64,000 nt of DNA from Vesta saturnalis. Lineage: Eukaryota; Arthropoda; Insecta; Coleoptera; Lampyridae. The notes under the pieces were generated by a model that saw only the letters and a program-made list of their open reading frames with translations, was not told the DNA's origin and did no database searches. The stretch's first letter is position 1; each line of letters opens with the position of its first letter. The position numbers were made by a program, and so were the translations under genes. Positions 34,191-45,998 of this stretch are shown in pieces. Where the stretch lies: contig JARFJB010000664.1 in assembly GCA_036346205.1 (NCBI GenBank), positions 1,332,001-1,396,000 on the forward strand. The letters are read 5' to 3'.

Positions 34191-35260
34191 TTAAATGTGT
34201 TCAAAATGGTGTCTGTTTGTTTCTTGACAAAGACCCAATCGGTGATAAATACCATTTCTCACGTTTTGAAACATGTCTTGTGGAATATTTCTGATTTCTG
34301 CAGTAATTATGTCCTTCAGATCCTGAACGTCGGTCGGTAATGCAGCATTAACCTTACTCTTCAAATATCCCCATAAAAAGTCAAGGGGATTAAGATCCGG
34401 GGATCGTAGTGGCCATTCAAGTGCACCTCTTCGACCAATCCGTCTATTTGGAAAAATTTGATCTAAATAGCTCTGTACTGGCAATGCATTGTGCGGTGGA
34501 GCGCCATCTTGCTGAAACAAACTTTTCTCATCCAAGTCATTTGGACTGTTATTTGGAAATAGACCTCTTAAATTTGGGCGCAGGTCATCCGTGAGCATAG
34601 AAAGATATAACTGCCCACCAAGATTACCATTCAGAAAAAATGGCCCTACCACTCGATCTCTAATAATCCCAGCCCATGCGTTTAATTTTTGTGGATGTTG
34701 CGTGTGAGTTTCCCGCATCCAATGGGCGTTGTGGTCAGACCAATAACGACAATTGTGATGATTCACTTCACCATGCAAAGAGAAAGTACATTCATCCGAA
34801 AAGAGAATCCATTCCAACTGTATGTGACCATGGTCAATGAAGTCCATCATTCGTTCACAAAACTCAATTCGTCGGTCTGGATCTTCATCATTCAATTCTT
34901 GTAGCATTTGCATCTTGTAAGGGTGCATCTTTACAGTTTTTAAAACCTATAAAACAGTTCTGTGACTGACCTCATTATCGCGCGCTAATTGCCGTGCCGA
35001 AATGATGGAGTTTTCTTGAATAGCCAACAAAACGTTCAGCTTTGTATTTTCGTCAACTGTCTCTCTTCTTTGTCGTGGCAGATTCCTGACATGACCCAAT
35101 TCTCTATAGCGCCTATTGTATTTTGCTAATTGTGCCTTGACAGTAAATCGGGATGATTTGCTTGAAATAATTCAGCTACCTCAGCTTGAGTGCGACTTCG
35201 GTCACCATATCCGATAATCATTAATATCTCAATGCGAAAGGCTCCCGTTAAATAAGCCAT
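34191..35260 (-). pseudogene. Mariner-type transposase with one frameshift and one stop
   Basis: ATG at 35260 opens MAYLTGAFRIEILMIIGYGD and continues through the HTH. A frame change occurs near 35150 and an in-frame TAG near 34952 (HRTVL*VLKTVKMHPY). From 34928 an uninterrupted 245-codon frame holds the catalytic domain: first Asp in LFSDECTF, second in FQQDGAPPH, third in RSPDLNPLDFLWG, then the C-terminal tail ending RHHFEHI. Thirty-six residues separate the second and third Asp. The least damaged mariner gene here, but the two lesions should prevent a full-length protein. Confidence 0.9.
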
Positions 35261-35420
35261 GCTAAATAATTTACTACGATGTGAAGATATGAAAACTACA
35301 TTAGAGGAATTATTTACTTAAATAAGCGAGCAAAGAAAAATATAAGGAATAGACAATATTGTAATTTACTAATGTGGACGCTAACAAATCAAGCAGGTAA
35401 CTAAAATCAAGACTAAAACA

Positions 35421-35518
35421 CAGAAGAATAAGAGCGTTTTTCATCAACGATAAGACCTGGTTTGCTGAGATAATAAATACACGGTATCAATACGGCACAT
35501 TTTTATCTACCGACCATT
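35421..35518 (+). repeat. Direct repeat inside the mariner element, left copy
   Basis: 'aacgataagacctgg', 'tgctgagataataaata', 'catttttatctaccgac' match 38219-38325 in order. Taking the bases on both sides of the piggyBac together gives a ~143-bp unit duplicated in tandem before piggyBac inserted. Confidence 0.8.
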
Positions 35519-35521
35519 TAA

Positions 35522-38172
35522 CAGGTTGAGCGCCATGGCGATCATTATGTCCGATTTTGATACTAGCTCGCGGGACAACGGCGGCCATAATGCCCGCCAA
35601 TCTGAATTAAGTAGACATCACTCTGTGGTGGTCGCTGTTTCAATGTATTTTACATTAAGACGTGGCCGATATGGTCGTAGAGAACACTTATACGCCGCTG
35701 GGCTATGAAAAACATTTTTTTCAACTCGGATATAAAGGAAAATGTATTTTTTTAAGTGAGCTCATATTATTCAATATAAATTCATTGTATTCAAACCACA
35801 AGTACTTACAGATAAATGAACAATCAATGATAAAGAAGCAAACACAAAAACATGAAATTAACCCTGTGACTACTTATTTATGGTGAATGCGATTGAAGCA
35901 GTTCAGACACATATGGGGGTAACCAATACAATCGGCGCAGAATGTTGTTACTTTCTTTACCATATTCTTTGTAATTTCATTCTTCTGTTTCTTCTTGTAA
36001 CACCCACGACAATACTTTCGTGTATCTCTTGCCCTTCCCTCTTTTTTCTCCAGTCTGTGATTTCTCATCAACTTGCTATGAGAATTGCGAGGCGCAGTAT
36101 TTTCATCTACATAATCCGTTTCTGGAACATCTTCTGCTTTCAACAATCCGTCCAACACATTCTCCCTAAACTCTGTGATACTTATGGTTTTTCCTGTTAC
36201 CCGCTTATAAATGAAATGTGCATTTACCACAGTTGTTCCCAGTAAAAGTTCAATTGCTATTTTTCTATACCACTTTAGAGTACGTCGTAAAGCACAACTA
36301 TAACTGGATAACTGATCAGATAGATCAATGGATGATTTTCCATCATTGTAGTCTACGATGACTTGAGGTTTTTGTATGGGTCCAGTCGTTCTCTGTATTT
36401 CAACCACCTCGTCGGCATTAGTTGTAGAGAGCATAAGGACATCTCTTTTATCGTGCCATTTTAGCACGCATATCCCACGTGCATTTTCTCTCGCAATAAC
36501 TTCACTTTTGCGTAATTTTTTCCCAGTAACATCTTTCGGATTTCCTCGTCGATTTGAACGCAAGGTTCCTAATAGGTGTGTCTTATTATCAAGCAAAATA
36601 TTCGCTAATTCTAAGCTTGTATAAAGATGATCAACTACGATAATTCGTCCACTATACAACAAATCTTTAGCAAGTGTAGTAACAACTTTTGTGGGAACAG
36701 AACAGCCTGCGTCATTTTCTTTACCAGCATAAATTTTCAAATTCCAAGTGTACCCATTTTCACAACACAACTTCAAGATTTTGATTCCGTACTTACGCGC
36801 CTTTTGTGGGATGTACTGCTTCATAACAAGTCTTCTCTGGAACGGCACGAGACTTTCAGACTTTCGTCAATAGATTGTTTGTCCTGATGTATATATATAT
36901 TTTGATAGTTTCTGGTCAAGTGGTTTACTAACGGTTGAATTTTATGTAATCTGTCGCCATCAACGCACTCATCATTGTCCGAGAAATGCCACATTCTCAG
37001 TGATATTTCAAAACGATTTCTGGACATTGTGGATGGTGCAACTTCATTCTTGTAAAAAGAATTTCGACTCCAGTAATTTCTGATGGAATTCATTCTTACT
37101 AACCCCATATATCCGAGAAGACCCAAAAATCGCTTTAGTTCACTGCGACTTGTAGGTTCCCAGGAATGAAGCCTTGATTTTCTTGGAGTATTACTTTCGT
37201 TCACGAGTGTTTGTGTAGCGTACTTGTTTGTTTGATTTACCATTTCGTCAAACATTTGATTTGTAACGAAAGCACAATAAAACACATATGGAGACTGATC
37301 AGATAGAAGAGCAATATATGCCGGATTGGTGCCATGTGGACTATCGAACTTGAAATTTTGATGGTTTCCTCGGGGTAAAAACCATTCCGATTCATCTGAT
37401 ATCTGTCTAATAGAGTTCCCAGAATCACCATTGCTTTCCGTCTCACGCTCATTCTCAAGCTCCGTAATTTCATGATTACCTTCTTGTGCTGATGAATTTT
37501 GTGGCTGTTTTTTGGAAACACTTATACTCGTTGAAGGATTGGGATTGTCGAAATTGATTCGCCCAGTTGCATCATCAGAACCTAATGTATCTCCTTCACT
37601 AGAACCGATGTTAATTTCCTCAGAACTAGATGGTAGATAGGGAGGATCGGCCAGTGAATCCGTCGAACTGAAGTCTTCAGAATCATTTTCTAAAGAAAAA
37701 CCCAAAATACAAAAACTAAATTACGAACATTGAGATAATTATGATAGGAATACTTACCTTCCCTGAATACCCTTCGTGCATTTTCTATGATAGTTTTGAC
37801 ACGGTTACTCATTCGATCCATATTTACAAGAATGTTGACGCAGATAAAACGTATGAATTGCAAGAAAAACAAACGCACACGTGTAACACATCAACACGAC
37901 TAAAACTCGACGGGAATATTCGAGTCAGAACTTGCAGAAGTGCCCGCCGGGCGTGACCGCCGCGCATGGCCGCTGCGGTCCTGCGCACCTCTAATAGCCG
38001 CTTGGGCCACGTCGGTCACGTATGCCCGCTGGCATAGTTTATATGAAAGAAAACAAAAATGTTAATTATTTTACAAATTTTGGACACTTTAACATGTAAC
38101 ACTACCTATAGAATGCAAATGTTGTGTTGATCCTGGAGAAATTATCATGATTTCACCTTGACGCTCAACCTG
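35522..38172 (-). mobile_element. piggyBac element, complete, with TTAA target duplication
   Basis: Left TTAA (35518-35521) is followed by caggttgagcg, and the right end cgctcaacctg is followed by TTAA (38173-38176). These are perfect 11-bp inverted termini flanked by the canonical tetranucleotide duplication. It is 2651 bp, with one minus-strand two-exon transposase gene and GC-rich subterminal sequence (atgcccgccaatc on the left, agtgcccgccgggcg on the right). It sits in one copy of a tandem duplication inside the mariner element. Confidence 0.97.
35874..37821 (-). pseudogene. piggyBac transposase, two exons, inactivated by an 8-bp duplication
   Basis: Exon 1 (37758-37821) starts MDRMSNRVKTIIENARRVFR. 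A 68-bp intron follows (donor gaag|gtaagt, acceptor tttctttag), phase 1. Exon 2 starts with an acidic N-terminus (ENDSEDFSSTDS) and contains the transposase domain: SIDESL (first catalytic Asp), DHLYTSLELA (second), GKSSIDLSDQL (third), and a Cys-rich C-terminus (CRGC...CADC...CLNC) like the piggyBac zinc finger. Just after SIDESL the 8-bp unit agactttc is present twice (36850-36865), shifting the frame. Otherwise both halves are open, so the loss is recent relative to neighbouring elements. Stop codon at 35874-35876. Confidence 0.95.
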
Positions 38173-38218
38173 TTAAAGCATTGTCGAAATTAAAATGCAT
38201 TTAGTGAGTGTAAGAAAT

Positions 38219-38325
38219 ACAGAAGATAAAGATTTTTTTCTGCAACGATAAGATCAGGCTTGTTGAGATAATAAATGCATGTTATCACTACGGTACATTT
38301 TTACCTACCGACATTTGGATTATTT
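38219..38325 (+). repeat. Direct repeat inside the mariner element, right copy
   Basis: Second copy of the unit at 35421. It lacks the TTAA used for piggyBac insertion, having 'acatttggatt' where the first copy had 'accatttaaag'. Confidence 0.8.
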
Positions 38326-38649
38326 TCGAAATTAAATACCATTGAGCCAGAGAAAGTTGTTCATTTAGGTTTCTTCACTTTCTTTTTCAAATGTCCGAGA
38401 AAATAAATACTGCGTTGTATTCCTCTTAATACAAACTTTCACACAGTGTATCACTTGACCTACTCTTATATTTGAAAAAAAAAGTTAGGGGCGGCTTCAC
38501 CCCCGGAGGTGGATATATGGAGAAACTGTAACCCCCCCAGATTGAGGGCTGGAAACAATTATAAAGAATGCCTATCATGATTTTTCTCCCGGACTTCGCC
38601 CCTTTGAGTTACAGAATTTATTCCACTTAGAGTATCCACCCTGTATAAA

Positions 38650-39045
38650 CTAAGTTCGAACAATCGATAATGGATTACTGGAAGTAATGGATCAATTAAT
38701 CAATTATAGATTAATCAAATAATCGATTATTTTCAAAACTTATCAACATCCGAATAATCGATTATAATGGATTAATCTATATTTTCGTCCAGCCCTAGTA
38801 AATGCATGAATAAGAATAACAATACTTTCACCCATTTATATTTTTAGTAATTATTATATTATTGTTGTACTATAATATTATATGATTTCTCTATAGACTG
38901 ACGTTTTCCAACTAACTCTTGCTTGATTAATTGACTATATAATTATATAATTATTAGATGAACCGATTATTTGCGGAATCGATTATTCAGTAATTAAAAA
39001 AACCTGATTATTATTAGGAATCGATTATGTTTAAATTTAAACGTT
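38650..39045. repeat. AATCGATTA-rich dispersed repeat, second copy
   Basis: Multiple aatcgatta and taatcgatt words plus 'agactgacgttttccaacta', related to the foldback at 33400-33706. Boundaries are unclear. Confidence 0.5.
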
Positions 39046-40049
39046 ACGCCTAAATCCAATGGAAACACTTTTATACACTATTAGGTTTACTGTCTTTTTT
39101 AGTAAATTTATTCCATTCAATTTTTTAGCATCACGTTTACTTGTGTGATTTAGTAGTAGTAGTATAAGGAATAAAATTTATGTGTTTAACCTGATGCGAA
39201 TTACACCCGAACATATTTATGAATTATCATCTTCATCGATTTGCAAATGTGTGAACTTGTTAAATTGCGCCAAGCAGGTATGAGAAGGCAAAAATATTCA
39301 AAATTAAATTAAAGGTATTACTGAGGCATTAAACAGGTTGTAATAGTCGATGTCAATTTGTCATAGTTCTGACTTTTTGTGAGTATTTGGCTCACATTTC
39401 GGTTTATAAAACGAAACGATCCTCCACATGTGAATAATTTTCTTAAAACAGGGTTATTGTTAAAGTAGTGGTGGGTGGAGCACTTAAAAAGTAAGGAATT
39501 CGACTGGAAATGAAAGGGTAAAGGTCGAAGTTCCGTAACGGTAAACGGAAATAGTATATCCAACGATGTCGAAGTTTCGTGCTATTAGATAAGAAACAGA
39601 GTTATGATATTATACTAGTCTAACCAATTTTATGCATTCAAAGATAATATATACATACACCTTTTATCCTTCTCTATCCCACGGCAATTTTTCTTGAGAG
39701 AGACTATAAAAATAAATAACTCTTAGTTATTATAACGTGTTTTCTTTTCCCTTTAAATCTATATGGACTGATACAGATTGGAACGCCAAGCGTTAGATGA
39801 TGATGTAATAAATATAACGGCACGCTTATAAAAAGCATTTTTCTAGATATTACTGTACCTTTTATTATTTATATTCCCTAAACGTAAACGATTTTCGTGG
39901 TCCAATTTTGATTCTGATTAAATTACTTAAACCTACGAATTTTCGCCACGAAACCCCATTGCAACTTTTATACCTATAATACGATATTTCTACCTTTTCT
40001 GGTTTATATGGTCTTAAATTACTATTTTTATTGCGTCTTTTTTAATTTT
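39046..40049. other. No gene recognised
   Basis: AT-rich. The 81-codon minus frame at 39318-39563 has no family features. Confidence 0.4.
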
Positions 40050-40913
40050 TCATGATTTACAAATTGTAAATGTGCCAGTCGTGAAATGAAGTTTGATATA
40101 GCTATACATCCTAAACAAAAATTAGAGTCAGCCGACTATAAAAACTTCTCCACTTTCTATTATTTTATCAAATTCTTATTTCAAATTTGAATGCAATCGC
40201 TATTCCATTTTTTGAGTTATTGAGAACGAAAGAAAGAAAATCAACCGCTCTTCTTAACTCCCTGCTCCACCAACGCCGCCTAAAATCAGGCCAATCTAGA
40301 GACTTAAGCATTAACCATTTATGTTGTTAACTGGAATCGCTATTTAGGTTTTTGTGTTATAGCCAATGAAGGAAGATCATATCCTCTTTTACTCCTTACC
40401 CCGCAGTACAAGTACCATAATACTCATGGAAATCTAGAGATTACATTAAACGATTGTGTGAAATTTAAATACAACAGTTGTTGAGTTATTGCAAACGGTG
40501 TAATATTACAGTTAATTCCCTTTTACTCTTCGCAGATCCACCTCAACAGAGCCCACGGGATCTAACATTTAGGTCATAAACAATTATTGCTTTTCTAGTG
40601 TTTGAGATATCGCGCACGAAACGCTCAACATACTCAACAGCAGACGTGGACAAACTCACGCATTCACTCACATTCAGACGCTCCCTCTCCCTCTCATATT
40701 TGAAATAAATACATTTATACTTTGTTTTATATCTGATAATAATAAGAATTATTCATGTGCATTTGTTTGATCATTAATATTTTTTATCTTAATTTTTTTA
40801 ATAGTTATTCTGCTATTCCGGGCGGAGGCAAATCCAACAACTAAAAAATCATGAAAATTGGTCCAGCCGTTCTTGAATTATAAGTGGTGTAACTAACACG
40901 ATTTTGCGACTTT

Positions 40914-40920
<7 letters not shown>
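40050..40920 (+). mobile_element. Probable 3' end of an RTE-like non-LTR retrotransposon
   Basis: The end reads 'catgaaaattggtccagccg', then 'ttcttgaattataag' and a TA run. 'Catgaaaat-ggtccagccgttctcgagttataag' before a short simple-repeat tail is typical of RTE-clade 3' termini. Upstream, loosely repeated segments ('gagttattg', 'aatctagagatta') fit a 3' UTR. No reverse transcriptase frame remains. Confidence 0.4.

Positions 40921-40966
<46 letters not shown>
40918..40966. repeat. (TA)n microsatellite
   Basis: TA run between the RTE-like tail and the mariner element at 40968. Confidence 0.95.
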
Positions 40967-40967
<1 letters not shown>

Positions 40968-40969
<2 letters not shown>

Positions 40970-43026
40970 CAGGGTGTATTTTAAAATCACCGACAAACGA
41001 AAACTGGAGATTCTATGATTCAAAATAAGACAAAAATTATCATAAACGCTTTTCCGAAAATGCTTCCTAACCGAGATACAGGTTGAATTAAAAAATAGTT
41101 TTTTTAAGGTTTTTTTAAGATTCCTCAAAAACTACAAAAGATATTACACTGAGATTTGGTACACCTAAATGTATAATTAAGTACAATTAATCAGGTGAGT
41201 TTGAGTCAACTAGCTCCATCCAGTGACGTAGAATATGTTAAATTAATCACTTTAAGTAATAAAAAAACGCACGTCCCTGCTTTTTTTGAAGAAATATTTT
41301 TTTTGTTAAATTCAACATTTAATTCTGCAAATAAAATCGTACTATAATTTTTTCGATTCGGCACCCGTTTTTGAAATATTTTGCATTAACATAAACGACT
41401 GCATTATTCAGTAATAACCAAATTAAATAAATCAGAGATTGCTTTGCATTTGACAGTTACGTATCTTATGTTTGCTAAAATTTACGAGTGTTTCGTAATT
41501 CATTGTTTGTGTCTAATTACTGTGAAAAAATGAATTATTCCAAACGAGAACTGGTCGATATGCATTTATGTTATGGTAATACTAATTGCAATGCTCGTGC
41601 AGCTGCTCGACTTTATGAACAAATATTTCCAAATCGAAGACATCCACATCATACTACGTTTAGAACCGTTCATCGTAACTTGTTAGAGTATGGAAGTTTA
41701 AAAGGAAAGAAAAATTCCGGACGAAATGCTCGTGTACCAGTTGAAATTGAGGAACAAATTTTAGATATGATTTTATGAAAATTCATCAATACTAAAACAA
41801 AATTTACATCCCTTTCACCTACAAAAAGTGCCTGCTGACCATCCTCGTCGAATGAATTTTTGCAAATGGTTTTTAATTAAAAATGCTGAAAATGTACAAT
41901 TTGTTAGAAACTTATTGACCACTGATGAGTGTATTTTTTCCCGAAATGGAATAATAAACTTGCATAATTCCCACAAATGGTTAGATGAAAATCAGCATCC
42001 AACTGTAGTTACAGCTCACCAACATAGATTTAGTGAAAATATTTGGATAGGTATACTAGACCTATCCGTTTTCCTCAAAGACTTACTGGCGAATTCTATT
42101 TAAATTTGTTGAGAGAATATTTGCCAGAATTGTTTGACGACGTACCCTTAGATGTTAGAATGAACATGTATTTCATGCATGATGGTGCACCACCACATTC
42201 TTCACGAAACGTCCGAGAATTTTCAAATGCATGGTTCCCTGGACGCTGGATTGGACGAGGAAGTGAAGTACCGTGGCCGGCACGATCGCCAGATCTAAAC
42301 CCAGTGGATTTTTGTGTGGGGTATCTGAAAACTCGTGTCTATTCTGTTCAAATTGATAATCGAGAGCAACTTTGGAATCACATACAGATCGCATGCGATG
42401 AGATTAGGGCTATGCCACAAATTTTTGCGCGTGTTAGGTTTCATTTGCTAAGAAGAATACAAGCTTGCATTCAAAAGGAAAGAGGACATTTTGAACAATA
42501 TGTATAAAAATAATTATTATTTTGTTTTTGATTCCTTCAATATCTCCTTAATAAGGTACCTAATAGTTAATTGCGTTATTTTTTTGTAAAATAAAAGAAA
42601 TTTTGATTTTTATTGAATAATGTGGTTGTTTATGTTAATGCAAAATATTTCAAAAGCGGGGTGCCAAATCGAAAAAAATACTAAGTATTTTATTTGCAGA
42701 ATTAAATGTTGAATCTATCAAAAAAATATTTCTTCAAAAAAAAACCAGGGGCGTGCGTTTTTTTTACTTAAACTGATTAACTTAAAATATTCAACGCCAC
42801 TGGATGGAGTCAGTTGACTCAAACTCACCTGATTAATTGTACCAAATCTCAGTGTAATATCTTTTCTAGTTTTTGAGGAATCTTAAAAAAACCTTAAAAA
42901 AAGCATTTTTTAATCAACCTGTATCTCGGTTAGGAAGCATTTTCGGAAAAGCGTTTATGATCATTTTGTCTTATTTTGAATCATAGAATCTCCAGTTTTC
43001 GTTTGTCGGTGATTTTAAAATACACC

Positions 43027-43031
<5 letters not shown>
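40968..43031 (+). mobile_element. Full-length mariner-type element with ~430-bp inverted repeats
   Basis: Left 'tacagggtgtattttaaaat' mirrors right '...attttaaaatacaccctgta'. The arms pair through 'ggagattctatgattcaaaa', 'gcttcctaaccgagatacag', 'cactgagatttggtac' and 'aatattttgcattaacataa', covering about 40968-41400 and 42615-43031. Flanked on both sides by (TA)n. Confidence 0.95.
41530..42507 (+). pseudogene. Mariner-type transposase with an internal deletion and frameshift
   Basis: ATG at 41530: MNYSKRELVDMHLCYGNTNC, then ARLYEQIFPNRRHPHHTTFR, the DUF4817-type HTH. A frame break near 41778 has lost part of the linker. 41779-42060 continues ENSSILKQNLHPFHLQKVPA and the first Asp motif LLTTDECIF. 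Another break near 42060 removes the WAGI..GP segment. 42043-42507 then carries FYLNLLREYLPELFDDVPLD, FMHDGAPPHSS (second Asp), RSPDLNPVDF (third Asp) and a proper end (GHFEQYV, stop). Thirty-six residues separate the last two Asp. Confidence 0.92.

Positions 43032-43063
<32 letters not shown>
43032..43063. repeat. (TA)n microsatellite
   Basis: TA run separating two mariner-type elements. Confidence 0.95.
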
Positions 43064-43065
<2 letters not shown>

Positions 43066-44163
43066 CAGGGTGTGTAGAATCTACCCACGTTCTGTGGCTA
43101 TCTTTGTTATTATAAGAGATAGAGTCGGTTAAATTAACAAAGTTGGGAAGAATTACATGATAATTCAAATACCGATTAGAAAATTCAACATTGTTGCCAA
43201 CTTTCTAGGATTTCTGAAAATAACTAAAAATCGTCCATATTTTCAATCGGCTATATCTTCTTTAATATTCAAAATACGAAAAAATTATAAGAGGGACTTT
43301 TGCTAGCTATTTTTAAGCAAAATGGGAAAATGCGAATAAAAAAATTTTTCGAGCTACAACCCAAACATACATTTTTTTAAATGGCAACTCATTGGATGGA
43401 TTATTTTTTTCTGGTTTCAAAAATGTATAGCTTTGTATGGTTAGTGTTATTAGTTAACTCACAATTTTCAAAAAATTGTAATTATAGTATTTACTAAACA
43501 AATGCAATGTTTGCTGTGGTGTATTGTGGCAAATAAAAACAAAACTCTTCATTGATTGACTGTCAAATAGTAGATATTGAATTATTTGTTGCAACCAGTT
43601 GTAGTTCGTATTTAAATAGTGAATATTAATTTATTAATGGCTTATTCTTCTGAAGAAAGAAATGATTTACGTGTCTTAACAGAGATGCTAATGCTGCTTC
43701 GGACTTCAAACTTATATGGAAAGAAGACAACATTATGTGAGATTATTTGCCAAACTCGAATCGAATTTAAAAAAAGGTGGGGCTTTTACTAAACCTCAAA
43801 ATTTATAAATTAATGTTAACACAGAAACAGAAGAACGTAGTTTAGCTTACGTCGAATTTAAACTTACTAGATCTCTTCGTGGAATTGGGAACGAGTGCAA
43901 CACTTCCAAAGATGAAGCCCACGTTATTTTGAAACAAAATAATTTTAAGCCATATCATTTTCATTTAGGAAATACATTGTATGTTGAAGATTATCAGAAA
44001 AGATTACGTTTTGCTACATTGTTGATTAATACACGAGCAAACAATCAATTCTCGAAAACCATTCTTTTTGCCGATGAAGCAAAATTTACAAACAACAGCA
44101 TCTTCAATAGAAAAAATTATATCCAATGGTCCCAAGAAAATTCTCATATTACTGTTGAGAGTA

Positions 44164-45652
44164 TACAGGGTGAACCGAATTTAATTTGCGTATACAGAGA
44201 TATTGAAAACCGTAATAGATAGAGTATCGGTTAAATGAGAAATAAGTTTCGTAATTTGTTGGGTAGTACATGAGTATAAAGAAGTTTGGTTTTTTCCGAC
44301 TAGTTCTGGAGATACTCGACAAAATCCGAAAATGCTCATTTTCGTTTTGTAAGACTAGCGCTGTTATTATAACAGATATCAAAAAAATTACTCTAAACTT
44401 TTTTTTTTAAATAAAATTTACTACAACTTGCCATACCAAACATTTCAATACGACGTATTGTCTTTTCAGGACCACCCTCAACAATATTTTTTTAAATACG
44501 GACCTGGATTTTTTACTACAATTTTTTATAAGGTTCTTATAGCTTAATACAATGATATAAAATTCTGGACTATTCTACTACGTTTCGTCTGTGAAAAATC
44601 ACCATCTTTATGGTTTCTTACTGAAATGAATTAAATTTTTTACTACATTTCTTTGTAGGTTTTGTATAATCTTAATACACTGTTATGGCATTCCTAACCA
44701 TCATCTATGATCATCATCTATAAGCCTTTTGTAATAGTCTTTAAATCAGTATTTATAAAAAAATAATGATAATCACAAAATTTAACAGTTTATTTTTACA
44801 TCTAATGATAATGAACAAATGTGATATTTTAAGACTGACCTAACAGTAGCAAATAAAATTAGAGTATTTTTAAAAACCAGCTATGAAAGTAGCTCAAAAT
44901 GAAATCCATTCTGTTGAATACATAGTTCAATCCTCCTTGACATTTTTGATGTCGCTGCATCCACTATTTCGGGTGTCTTAAAATATCACATTTGTTCATT
45001 ATCATTAGATGTAAAAATAAACTGTTAAATTTTGTGATTATCATTATTTTTTTATAAATACTGATGTAAAGACTATTACAAAAGACTATAGATGACGATT
45101 ATAGATGAAATGTGTATGGTTAGGTATGGCATAGCAGTGTATTAAGATTATACAAAACCTACAAAGAAATGTAGTAAAAAATTTAATTCATTTCAGTAAA
45201 AACCATAAAGATGATGATTTTTCACAGACGAAACGTAATAGAATAGTCAAGAATTTTATATCATTGTATTAAGCTATAAGAACATCACAAAAAATTGTAG
45301 TAAAAAATCCAGGTCCGTATTTAAAAAAATATTGTTGAGGGTGGTCCTGAAAAGACAAAACGTCGTATTGAAATGTTTGGTATGGCAAGTTCTAGTAAAT
45401 TTTATTTAAAAAAAAAAGTTTAGAGTAATTTTTTTGATATCTGTTATAATAACAACGCTAGTCTTACAAAACGAAAATGAGCATTTTCGGATTTTGTCGA
45501 ATATCTCTGGAACAAGTCGGAAAAAACCAAACTTCTTTATACTCATGTACTACCCAACAAATTACGAATCTTATTTCTCATTTAACCCATACTCTATCTA
45601 TTACGGTTTTCGATATCTCTGTATACGCAAATTAAATTCGGTTCACCCTGTA
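44164..45652 (-). mobile_element. Near-perfect palindromic MITE (672-bp arms) nested in the mariner element
   Basis: Arms 44164-44835 and 44977-45652 mirror each other almost throughout (tacagggtgaaccgaattta at one end, its complement at the other), with a 141-bp loop. TA flanks both ends. The loop contains a transposase C-terminal remnant on the minus strand (separate entry), so it derives from an autonomous mariner-type element by internal deletion. Confidence 0.95.
44881..44976 (-). pseudogene. Transposase C-terminal remnant in the MITE loop
   Basis: Minus-strand reading TPEIVDAATSKMSRRIELCI and then QQNGFHFELLS followed by TAG at 44881-44883. 'TPE.....M.RRI..CI...G.HFE' is the conserved tail of this mariner group. 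Thirty-one codons are left. Confidence 0.8.
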
Positions 45653-45998
45653 TATCGGTATGCTTATTAGTAAACTTTTGGTGCGGTATTATTGGTACCA
45701 AAATCCTTGGGCCGTTTTTTTATGAATACAATTTAAATTTCGAAAGATTTACGAAACGAATTTGAAGAAATTTTTGATGACCTTAATTCAAAATTTGAAT
45801 TATTTTCAACACGACGGGGCACCAGCACACAATGTATTACTTGTGTGTAACTATTTACAGGAACGTTTTAATAATTGGATAGGAAATTTAGGTCCAATAG
45901 CTTGGCCGCCGCGATCTCCAGACTTAACCCCCCTGGACTTTTTCTTGTGGGGTGCAATTAAAGACAAAGTGTACGGAGTAAAACCTGGTAATTTTGAC

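Larger units (their letters stand above)
33793..38645 (-). mobile_element. Mariner-type element carrying a nested piggyBac
   Basis: Left 'tacagggtggatactcgaag' mirrors right '...agagtatccaccctgta'. The arms pair for ~230 bp (gaataaattctgtaactcaga, aattgtttccagccctcaat, cacagtgtgaaag, gaggaatacaacgcagta). Without the piggyBac insert and its duplicated TTAA the element would be ~2.2 kb, close to the 2.07-kb relatives in this window. Confidence 0.93.
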
